NCBI GenBank assembly: GCA_947307415.1
Contig: CAMZJA010000001.1
Span: 329,288-393,287 of the forward strand
DNA length: 64,000 bases
Direction of reading: 5' to 3'
Source of the DNA: an uncultured Bacteroidales bacterium
GTDB lineage: Bacteria; Bacteroidota; Bacteroidia; Bacteroidales; F082
Below the pieces are notes generated by a model. That model saw only the letters and a program-made list of their open reading frames with translations. It was not told where the DNA came from and did no database searches. This document shows, piece by piece, positions 53,829 through 60,834 of the stretch. A program made the position numbers and the translations under genes. Numbering within the stretch: the stretch's first letter is position 1; each line of letters opens with the position of its first letter.

Positions 53829-54771
53829 TATTTTGTAACCAGTTCTTCACATTGGTTTCAATTCTGGCCTTGATATCCTCGGTATCAGCTGCCTTCTGAA
53901 ATGCCTTCCCCGTCACCTTCTCATACAGCTCGATGTATCTCTCCGAAATGCCTTTCACGATCTCTGGTGTCATCTCTGGGACTTTCTGTCCTTCCTTGCC
54001 CTGGAAGCCGTTTGCCATCAGCCATTCGCGGACGAATTCCTTTGAGAGCTGCTTTACAGGGAGGCCTTTTACGAAGCACTCTTCGTACTGGTCAGCAATG
54101 AAATAACGTGATGAATCCGGGGTGTGAATCTCGTCCATGAGGTAGATCTGGTCGCCAATCTTGCCGAATTCATATTTCGTGTCAACCAGAATCAAGCCGT
54201 GCTTGGCAGCGACTTCAGTGCCACGTTGGAACAGTTTGCGTGTGATGACTTCAATCTGTTCGTAGTCTTCCTTGCTGATAAGTCCTTGACGGATAATCTC
54301 TTCCTTTGAGATATCCTCGTCGTGACCTTCCTCTGCCTTGGTTGTAGGAGTTATGATAGGTTCGGCAAACTTCTGGTGTTCCTTCATGCCGTCAGGGATT
54401 GTTACGCCACAGATGGTGTGCTGACCGCTCTTGTAGGTGCGCCACGAACTACCGGTAAGATATCCACGGATAATCATCTCCACTGGGAACGGCTTGCAGA
54501 GCTTGCCCACGGTAACCATCGGGTCGGGAGTGGCGATTTTCCAGTTCGGCACTATGTCGGTGGTCATGTCCAAAAATTCAGCTGCTATCTGGTTGAGAAT
54601 CTGGCCTTTGTACGGAATACCCTCCGGCAGAATGACGTCGAATGCCGAGATGCGGTCGGTGGCGACCATCACCAGATATTTGTTGTCGATGAAATAAACA
54701 TCACGAACCTTGCCGTGATAAACTTTTGTCTGACCTTTGAAATTGAAATCGGTTCTTGTTAAAGCTTTCAT
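53821..54771 (-). CDS. purC: SAICAR synthase (phosphoribosylaminoimidazolesuccinocarboxamide synthase)
   Basis: 316 residues, the longer form common in Bacteroidota. It joins aspartate to CAIR in purine synthesis using ATP. Motifs include [31 protein letters not shown] (about 16-46), [47 protein letters not shown] (about 195-226) and [17 protein letters not shown]. It heads the leftward unit with the alkylation repair gene. No clear TAnnTTTG box was found in the 28-base gap upstream, so it may be read from phoH. Confidence 0.96.
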   Translation of the reverse strand: MKALTRTDFNFKGQTKVYHGKVRDVYFIDNKYLVMVATDRISAFDVILPEGIPYKGQILNQIAAEFLDMTTDIVPNWKIATPDPMVTVGKLCKPFPVEMIIRGYLTGSSWRTYKSGQHTICGVTIPDGMKEHQKFAEPIITPTTKAEEGHDEDISKEEIIRQGLISKEDYEQIEVITRKLFQRGTEVAAKHGLILVDTKYEFGKIGDQIYLMDEIHTPDSSRYFIADQYEECFVKGLPVKQLSKEFVREWLMANGFQGKEGQKVPEMTPEIVKGISERYIELYEKVTGKAFQKAADTEDIKARIETNVKNWLQNNA

Positions 54772-54799
54772 TTTTTATATTTTGTTAAATTTTTCTTTT

Positions 54800-55822
54800 T
54801 TAGTTTCCTCGTGCTTCGCTCGAAATGACGGCATCGGGAGACGGACGACCGTCTGTCTCTACAGTATCATCATTATCATGATAAAACTTCTTGTATGCGT
54901 TCACGATATCCGTCACCAGCTTGTGGCGCACCACGTCTTTTTCATCCAGGAAGATAAATTCTATTCCCTTCACATCTCCGAGTATATCGACAGCTTGCGG
55001 CAGTCCCGAGGGGGTGTTTTTCGGTAAGTCGATCTGTGTCACGTCGCCAGTGATGACAAACTTCGCGTCGCGTCCCATTCTCGTGAGGAACATTTTGAGC
55101 TGCGCCCGTGTCGCGTTCTGCGCCTCGTCCAATATCACGAAGGCGTGGTCAAGCGTGCGGCCTCTCATGAACGCCAGCGGCGCTATCTCGATGGTGCCGT
55201 CTTCCATATACGACGCCAGCTTCGCCTGCGGAATCATGTCGCGCAAGGCGTCGTAGAGCGGCTGCAGATACGGGTCGAGCTTATCCTTCAGGTCGCCGGG
55301 CAAGAATCCGAGGTTCTCGCCTGCCTCCACCGCCGGACGCGTAAGTATAATCCTCCTCACCTCACGGTTCTTCAGCGCGCGCACAGCCAAAGCAACAGCC
55401 GTGTACGTCTTTCCGGTTCCGGCAGGCCCGATGGCAAAAATCATGTCTTTCTTCGCGATAGCGTCGACCATACGTTTCTGGTTCACCGTTATCGCCTTGA
55501 TTTGCAAGCCGTTACGACCGTACACCAGCACATCGCCCTCGTTCATGCTCTGCACATAAGCCGTCTCGCCATTCGAAATCATCACATCCTCAATAACTTG
55601 CGGGTTGATGCTACCGAAACGCTCCAGATGATTCACAAGCATGTTCAAGCGGTCGAGAAAATAATTCACCTCCTCATCCTCGCCAATCACCTTCACGAAA
55701 TCGCCGCGCGCGATGATCTTCAACTTCGGGAAAAAGTTCTTGATTATCGTAAGGTGTTGATCCTTAGCGCCATACAAATCGCTCGGGTTGACATTTTCTA
55801 TCTGGACTATCTGTTCCGCCAT
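54800..55822 (-). CDS. phoH: PhoH-like ATPase
   Basis: 340 residues. An N-terminal KH-like RNA-binding region (about 20-80) precedes the P-loop ATPase with IGPAGTGKTYTAVALAV (about 132-148), RRIILTRPAVEAGENLGFLPGDLKDK and ILDEAQNATRAQLKMFLTRMG, then FVITGDVTQIDLP. The role of PhoH in bacteria is unclear, with RNA-related activities proposed. The final about 20 residues (TVETDGRPSPDAVISSEARGN) are encoded by two dispersed repeats; homologues, as I recall, end before this point. A TATCTTTGCA box is upstream near 55846-55855. Confidence 0.92.
   Translation of the reverse strand: MAEQIVQIENVNPSDLYGAKDQHLTIIKNFFPKLKIIARGDFVKVIGEDEEVNYFLDRLNMLVNHLERFGSINPQVIEDVMISNGETAYVQSMNEGDVLVYGRNGLQIKAITVNQKRMVDAIAKKDMIFAIGPAGTGKTYTAVALAVRALKNREVRRIILTRPAVEAGENLGFLPGDLKDKLDPYLQPLYDALRDMIPQAKLASYMEDGTIEIAPLAFMRGRTLDHAFVILDEAQNATRAQLKMFLTRMGRDAKFVITGDVTQIDLPKNTPSGLPQAVDILGDVKGIEFIFLDEKDVVRHKLVTDIVNAYKKFYHDNDDTVETDGRPSPDAVISSEARGN
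54803..54864. repeat. Two dispersed repeats encoding the PhoH tail
   Basis: 54803-54829 has GTTTCCTCGTGC...CGAAATGAC (GTCATTTCGAG family). 54836-54864 is a near-palindrome, GGGAGACGGACGACCGTCTG then TCTCTACAG, related to the TGTAGGGACG element at 63829-63853. Confidence 0.75.
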
Positions 55823-55845
55823 CTGAATTTTTACATTTTTTCGAT

Positions 55846-55855
55846 ATGCAAAGAT
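55846..55855 (-). promoter_or_regulatory. -7 box (TATCTTTGCA) for the phoH-purC-alkD unit
   Basis: Minus-strand perfect TAnnTTTGC about 24 bases before the phoH ATG. Confidence 0.65.
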
Positions 55856-55915
55856 AAAAAATAAAAATTGTTCATAACTTTTTTATTTCAATAAAAAATT
55901 TTCATTATAAAAATG

Positions 55916-55926
55916 TATTTTTGCAT
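55916..55926 (+). promoter_or_regulatory. -7 box (TATTTTTGCA) for the SAM hydrolase gene
   Basis: TAnnTTTGC match about 38 bases before the ATG at 55964. Confidence 0.6.
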
Positions 55927-55963
55927 TTGAGAAAACGACACTTTATACGGAGCGGAAAAAATC

Positions 55964-56737
55964 ATGGCAATCATAACACTGACAAGCGATTGGGGGCAGT
56001 CGGACTATTACGTGGCGGCTGTAAAAGGCGCGATTTTATCGGCGCTGCCCGACGCTACTATTGTCGATATCACCCATAACATCGAGCCATGGGACATCGC
56101 TTCAGCCGCTTTCATCATCCGTAATTGCTACCAAAACTTCCCTAAAGGCACCATCCACATCATCGGGGTGGAGACGGAGGAGTCGTCCGACAAGCCGCAC
56201 ATAGCGCTCAAAGCCAACGGACATTATTTCATAGGCACCGACAACGACATCTTCTCGCTCATCCTGGGCGACACGCCTTACGAGGCCGTCACCATCGAGG
56301 TGATTCAAGACTCCGACTATTTCACCTTCACCACCCGCGACCGTTTTGTGAAAGTAGCCGCCATGATAGCTAACGGATTACCATTCAACGAGATAGGAAG
56401 CGCTTACCCGGAGATAAGGAGGTGTATCACCTTCCAGCCGACCATCGACAGCAGCTCCATCCACGGCATCATCACCTTCGTCGACTCCTACGAAAACGTG
56501 GTCACCAACATCACCAAGGAACTGTTCGAGAAAATCAGAAACGGCAGGGCTTTCGAGATACGTGTGGGCAAATACCTCATCGACAAGGTCTGCCGCAGCT
56601 ACACCGAGGTCGCGATGCCCGATATTGTGGCGCTCTTCGGCTCACATGGCTTCCTTGAAATAGCGTTGAATCACGGAAAAGCCGCCTCGTTGCTGGGGCT
56701 CTCCCGTGATTCATCAGTGGATATTATCTTCAAATAA
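55964..56737 (+). CDS. SAM hydrolase / SAM hydroxide adenosyltransferase (DUF62 family)
   Basis: 257 residues of the family related to fluorinase and chlorinase. It cleaves SAM to adenosine and methionine in characterised members. The N-terminus ITLTSDWGQSDYYVAAVKGAIL is the Asp-containing substrate loop, and ATIVDITHNIEPWDIASAAFII follows (about 28-51). VHVVVD-like GTIHIIGVETE and GTDNDIFSLIL come next, and the C-terminal RSYTEVAMPDIVALFGSHGFLEIAL is conserved. The family is widespread but its physiological role is uncertain. A TATTTTTGCA box is at 55916-55926. It is a single gene, convergent with the PurF-like gene. Confidence 0.9.
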   Translation: MAIITLTSDWGQSDYYVAAVKGAILSALPDATIVDITHNIEPWDIASAAFIIRNCYQNFPKGTIHIIGVETEESSDKPHIALKANGHYFIGTDNDIFSLILGDTPYEAVTIEVIQDSDYFTFTTRDRFVKVAAMIANGLPFNEIGSAYPEIRRCITFQPTIDSSSIHGIITFVDSYENVVTNITKELFEKIRNGRAFEIRVGKYLIDKVCRSYTEVAMPDIVALFGSHGFLEIALNHGKAASLLGLSRDSSVDIIFK

Positions 56738-56739
56738 TC

Positions 56740-58155
56740 TTATTTGTCGCCGTACGACGAGCCGTCGAAGCAGTGTGTGCACACCTGGCATTTCGGCAAG
56801 CCGATAGCCTTGCAGATATTGTCTAACGTGTTGAATTTCAACGAATCGACACCAACATGCTTGCGCAGCATCTCGACGAGGTTGGCATATTGCTTTGTTG
56901 TCGAGTCGCAGTAAAGCGCAAGGTTCTTGGTGCTGTCGCCGCCTTCCAACTCGGCGATGCAACGGCGTGTGATAAGCTCGAGCTCGTTCTTCGAAGCGCT
57001 GAAGTTCAAGAACTGGCAGCCGTAGTTCAACGGAGGGCAGCTCAATCTGATATGAACCTCTTTAGCGCCGAAATCGTAGAGCATCTTCACGTTGTCGCGA
57101 AGCTGGGTGCCGCGCACGATGGAGTCGTCGCAGAACACCACACGCTTGCCTTTCAGCAACGCGCGGTTAGGGATGAGCTTCATCTTGGCCACATGCTCAC
57201 GCTGCGACTGGTTGACAGGCATGAAGCTGCGCGACCATGTCGGAGTGTATTTCACCACGCTGCGCACGTATGGAATCTGTTTCGCATTCGAGTAGCCGAT
57301 AGCCATTCCTATACCTGAATCCGGGATTGGGGCGACGTAGTCGACTTCCACATCATCCATCATACCCATAGCGTAGCCGCCACGATAACGCATCTCTTCC
57401 ACGTTGATGTTTTCGTAGTCGGATGCCGGGAAACCGTAGTAAATCCAGAGGAACGAGCAAATCTGCATCTTGTCGTTAGGTGCCAGCAGCTGTTTCATCC
57501 CGTCGGCAGTGATGCGCACAATCTCGCCAGGACCGAGGAAACGCTCGGTGGTGTAGTCGAGGTTGATGTAGCTGTGGCTCTCGAAAGCCGCCACATAGCC
57601 TTCGTCGTCTTTACCGATGACAATAGGCGTACGACCATAAAGGTCACGGGCTGCGATAATGCTACCATCAGTGGTGAGGATAAGCATCGAGACAGAGCCT
57701 CTCACCTTTTTATAGACGTTCTGGATACCGTCGACGAAGTCCTTACCCTGAGTGATGAGGAGAGCTACAAGTTCTGTAGGGTTGGTGTCGCCGTGACTGA
57801 GCTCAGCGAAGTGCTGTTTGTTGTCTAAGCATTCCTGCTCCAGCTCTTTGAGGTTGGTGATTTTCGCCACTGTGACGATGGCAAACTTGCCGAGATGCGA
57901 GTTCACCACTATAGGCTGCGCGTCGGTGTCGCTGATGATGCCGATGCCGCTGTTACCTGTGAATTTAGGAAGATCCTCCTCAAATTTTGTTCTGAAGTAA
58001 GAACCTTTGAGGCTGTGGATGTCACGGTGGAAGGTTTCGCCGTCGAAAGTGCAGATACCGCCTGCCGTTGTTCCTAGATGTGAATGATAATCAATGCCAT
58101 AGAAAAGGTCTGTGATGCAAGGCCTTTTTGATACGATTCCGAAAAATCCGCTCAT
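56740..58155 (-). CDS. PurF-like amidophosphoribosyltransferase paralogue lacking the catalytic cysteine
   Basis: 471 residues. An N-terminal Ntn glutamine-amidotransferase fold and a phosphoribosyltransferase domain with GKRVVFCDDSIVRGTQLRDNV (PRPP loop, about 347-367). The protein starts MSGFFGIVSK, so Ser2 replaces the Cys that is nucleophile in PurF and other class II amidotransferases. Bacteroidota are known to carry a second PurF-like protein of this type beside normal PurF. HSHLGT, GTSGIG-like sequence and SDTDAQPIV are as in those. A role in purine metabolism is inferred; glutamine-dependent activity is doubtful. A TATTTTTGCC box is at 58182-58191. Confidence 0.85.
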   Translation of the reverse strand: MSGFFGIVSKRPCITDLFYGIDYHSHLGTTAGGICTFDGETFHRDIHSLKGSYFRTKFEEDLPKFTGNSGIGIISDTDAQPIVVNSHLGKFAIVTVAKITNLKELEQECLDNKQHFAELSHGDTNPTELVALLITQGKDFVDGIQNVYKKVRGSVSMLILTTDGSIIAARDLYGRTPIVIGKDDEGYVAAFESHSYINLDYTTERFLGPGEIVRITADGMKQLLAPNDKMQICSFLWIYYGFPASDYENINVEEMRYRGGYAMGMMDDVEVDYVAPIPDSGIGMAIGYSNAKQIPYVRSVVKYTPTWSRSFMPVNQSQREHVAKMKLIPNRALLKGKRVVFCDDSIVRGTQLRDNVKMLYDFGAKEVHIRLSCPPLNYGCQFLNFSASKNELELITRRCIAELEGGDSTKNLALYCDSTTKQYANLVEMLRKHVGVDSLKFNTLDNICKAIGLPKCQVCTHCFDGSSYGDK

Positions 58156-58181
58156 TTTAGTATAGGTTTGAAATTTTAAGC

Positions 58182-58191
58182 GGCAAAAATA
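58182..58191 (-). promoter_or_regulatory. -7 box (TATTTTTGCC) for the PurF-like gene
   Basis: Minus-strand TAnnTTTGC, about 27 bases before the ATG at 58155. Confidence 0.55.
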
Positions 58192-58239
58192 ATAAAAAAG
58201 TTAAAATGTTGAACTAACATTTTAACTTTTTTTAGTTTG

Positions 58240-58287
58240 AAATTTGAAGCAACTTCACACTTCAAACTCCACACTTCAAACTGACTA
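58240..58287. repeat. Tandem heptamer-like repeat before the module 3 small gene end
   Basis: AGTTTGAAATTTGAAGCAAC then CACTTCAAACT, CACACTTCAAACT units, inverted to the first part. It lies between the convergent ends or near the 3' end of the small PLGGG gene. Confidence 0.6.
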
Positions 58288-58294
58288 AAAAGCG

Positions 58295-58540
58295 TTACTT
58301 GCGCTTTCTAGTCAAAGCATATCCCGCTCCAAGCACTGTCAGCACGAGCAAGCCGCCGCCTAATGGAGCCGTGCCAGGCTGGTCATTGTTATTTTCTCCC
58401 ACACCATAGCCCGGAAGAAGTGGAGTTGTAGTTCCACGGTCGCCACTGTCATCGTAACCGCCTCTGAAAAACCCGTCCTGTGCGCTGGCACTTAAACCTA
58501 TTGCCAAAACCAATGCTGTCACTAATAATATCTTTTTCAT
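58295..58540 (-). CDS. Small PLGGG-CTERM protein, module 3
   Basis: 81 residues. Signal peptide 1-21 (ends ASAQ), DGFF right after it, an Asp/Gly/Thr linker with LLPGYG, then TAPLGGG, hydrophobic GLLVLTVLGAGYALT and a RKRK tail. It is paralogous to the small proteins at 34302-34574 and 38600-38866, and it lies downstream of the interrupted large protein gene on the same strand, separated by an inverted repeat. No own promoter box found. Role unknown. Confidence 0.85.
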   Translation of the reverse strand: MKKILLVTALVLAIGLSASAQDGFFRGGYDDSGDRGTTTPLLPGYGVGENNNDQPGTAPLGGGLLVLTVLGAGYALTRKRK

Positions 58541-58593
58541 ATCTGAATTTTTATTCTTTATTCTTATTAGATGTAATCTCTTCTTTCATTTTT

Positions 58594-58626
58594 AGTTGTT
58601 CAGTTTAACTGACTAACTGAACAACT
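58594..58626. repeat. Inverted repeat between module 3 genes
   Basis: AGTTGTTCAGTT and AACTGAACAACT form 12-base perfect arms around 9 bases. The arms are built of GACTAAC/ACTGAAC-type words and are in the gap before the small gene. Confidence 0.8.
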
Positions 58627-58632
58627 GACTAA

Positions 58633-60834
58633 CTACCTGATTACTATTTTTTGTGTCATATCATTCAATCTGAAAACATAAACGCCTGTTTTGAGAGATG
58701 ATGTGCGCATCGTCTCCACGCCATTCACGTGTTTCTGTGCAATCAAGCGTCCCATCAAGTCGAACACCTGCAGTTCACCTTCGCCGCAAACCACGATGTC
58801 GCTGCCGTTCTGATAAGCAAATACCGGGTTCTCCGCGTCTGCTGTGTTCTCCAAGCGCACGATAAATCTATCTTTGCTATCGGCCGGCGAGCCGATGAAT
58901 GAATACTCGTTTTCTTCCAGCAAGTTGATATCTTTTTCAGCCACCTTGTCAATGAGGTGCATATATCTGTACGCACCTGTCTTTTCAACTTTCAAAGTGT
59001 ATTTTCCGGTTGTCTTCGCCTCGAGGTTGAGGTTAAACTGCTTCACCTCGTCGTTCAAAGTCGCAATGGCAAAGTCTTCTTTGTTTATATTGATATAAAC
59101 CATCGGCACATCTTCGTTCATATGTTCGATCTTGTTAAGACCTAACCCATTCTCAAACAATGCGTAAGCCACATCTTCATACTGGCTGTTAGCAACCGTA
59201 AATTTGATATTGTCTCCATTCGATTTCGAACTACCTCTAGGAGTCCTCGAAAACTTCACTGTCCTTGGCTCATTAACCTGTACAAGGAATCCTTCCAACG
59301 GAGCAATTGTAGCATCTACACTTGTTACTTTTGCCGACCATGAACCATCATCTTTCGAAAGTCTGTAGAAACCTGTCAAATTTATCGGATTACTCTCACC
59401 ATCCACAATCGGTTTGCCGCTATTGTCAACCAATGTTGTATTCAACAATGTTATATTATGCGAATAAGGATTACCAATAAGGTTGAAACCTTTCAAATCA
59501 CCCTTGCCACTGCATGAAAGGTTGTAGGTTATATCAGAAACATTCAATGTTCCGCCAATATCAATTTCATGGTCATTTGCATTACGATACAAATAACCGC
59601 GACCATTCTGAAGAATCGTGAAATCCGCATGACTGGCTCTGTAGTTCTCCCACTGCAACTCAGCGGCTTCATTGAATCGATATAAATCGTATGAAGGATC
59701 ATCATAATGTCCACTTTTTGTGATAAGATTGGTATTGTCAGTGATACTTGGATTAGTCACAGGTGACGAAATCAGATACCATCCCGTTTGGTCATCTTCA
59801 TCTGCTTCCTCGACATTCTTTTTTGCCAAAACAGCAACATCAGCACTATTGGTGATAAGCTGAGCTCCGTCTTCAATGATAATGTCACAGAAAGCATTGC
59901 AAGTGATAGTTCCGGCATTTGCGGTAACACCACTTGGAATTTTCACCGCCCTATAGATTATAATATTGGTTGAGCCATCAGGAATTTCTCCATTTAAATC
60001 TGTTGCTATCGTGCCATCCCAAGTTGCTGTTTCAGTCCATGAATATGGTTCGTAAGACTCGATATTACCATCTTTGTTGATTATTATGTTGTAATCGCTG
60101 CCATCAAGAGTAAAATGTGACAAATTCTCTGCAGGAATTCCACTCGCAGCACCTTCAGCAAATACAACAGCAACTCCGCCACCATCATGAGGTGTGATAT
60201 TGATAAAAGCCTCATTTCCAAGACCTGGTTCGATGACTTCTATAACAGCAGAACCAGCCAGATATGCATTATTGGCATCACCGCCTCCTACCTCAAGTTC
60301 TCCCTGCACATTATCGGTAATCTGCACATTGCCTTTCACCTGAAACACTGCACCTTCATACACATAAACACCACCACCATCCTTTGAGCAATTATTATTT
60401 TTTATAACACCACCATCCATAATATATATACTATGGTTAGAACCCTTATTATCAAACAGACAAATACCGCCACCATGATTTACATCACTGTCATAATAAT
60501 ATGTACCATTATTTTCAATAGTACAATCTATAGCAGTCGTTTTTCCACTATAAGAAAAGAATCCACCACCCTGCATAGTCGTAGCATTACCACTTATATT
60601 ACAGCGCGTCATCACCAATTCACCACTTTCCAAATATATACCACCACCTTGAGAAGCATCTGCAGAAGCTGAATTCCACCACGAAATATCACAGTCTGTT
60701 AAATAAGCTATAGCGCCACCTGTGGTTTTAATACGCAAACCACCGCCTTTACTATCACCCGTATTACTCCACACCTCAACACCTGTCATTACAAATGGGT
60801 TGGCTCCGTCACAAAAAAACGCCGCCACCGCCAC
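58633..60834 (-). CDS. Module 3 large T9SS protein, C-terminal part (downstream of frameshift)
   Basis: This frame continues the protein begun at 63664; the GTG at 60834 is not taken as a real start. It carries right-handed beta-helix repeats (GGGIYLESGELVMTRCNISGN, GGGFFSYSGK, GGGICLF, GGGVYVYEGAVFQV) over its first about 180 residues. From about 330 on it has the region shared with the other two modules (SGHYDDPSYDLYRFNE, RGYLYRN, FNLIGNPYSHN, FIVRLENT) and it ends in a type A sorting domain (LQVFDLMGR, GVYVFRLNDMTQKIVIR). Joined to the upstream part the protein would be about 1680 residues, similar to the 1652-residue module 1 protein. Confidence 0.8.
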   Translation of the reverse strand: MAVAAFFCDGANPFVMTGVEVWSNTGDSKGGGLRIKTTGGAIAYLTDCDISWWNSASADASQGGGIYLESGELVMTRCNISGNATTMQGGGFFSYSGKTTAIDCTIENNGTYYYDSDVNHGGGICLFDNKGSNHSIYIMDGGVIKNNNCSKDGGGVYVYEGAVFQVKGNVQITDNVQGELEVGGGDANNAYLAGSAVIEVIEPGLGNEAFINITPHDGGGVAVVFAEGAASGIPAENLSHFTLDGSDYNIIINKDGNIESYEPYSWTETATWDGTIATDLNGEIPDGSTNIIIYRAVKIPSGVTANAGTITCNAFCDIIIEDGAQLITNSADVAVLAKKNVEEADEDDQTGWYLISSPVTNPSITDNTNLITKSGHYDDPSYDLYRFNEAAELQWENYRASHADFTILQNGRGYLYRNANDHEIDIGGTLNVSDITYNLSCSGKGDLKGFNLIGNPYSHNITLLNTTLVDNSGKPIVDGESNPINLTGFYRLSKDDGSWSAKVTSVDATIAPLEGFLVQVNEPRTVKFSRTPRGSSKSNGDNIKFTVANSQYEDVAYALFENGLGLNKIEHMNEDVPMVYININKEDFAIATLNDEVKQFNLNLEAKTTGKYTLKVEKTGAYRYMHLIDKVAEKDINLLEENEYSFIGSPADSKDRFIVRLENTADAENPVFAYQNGSDIVVCGEGELQVFDLMGRLIAQKHVNGVETMRTSSLKTGVYVFRLNDMTQKIVIR

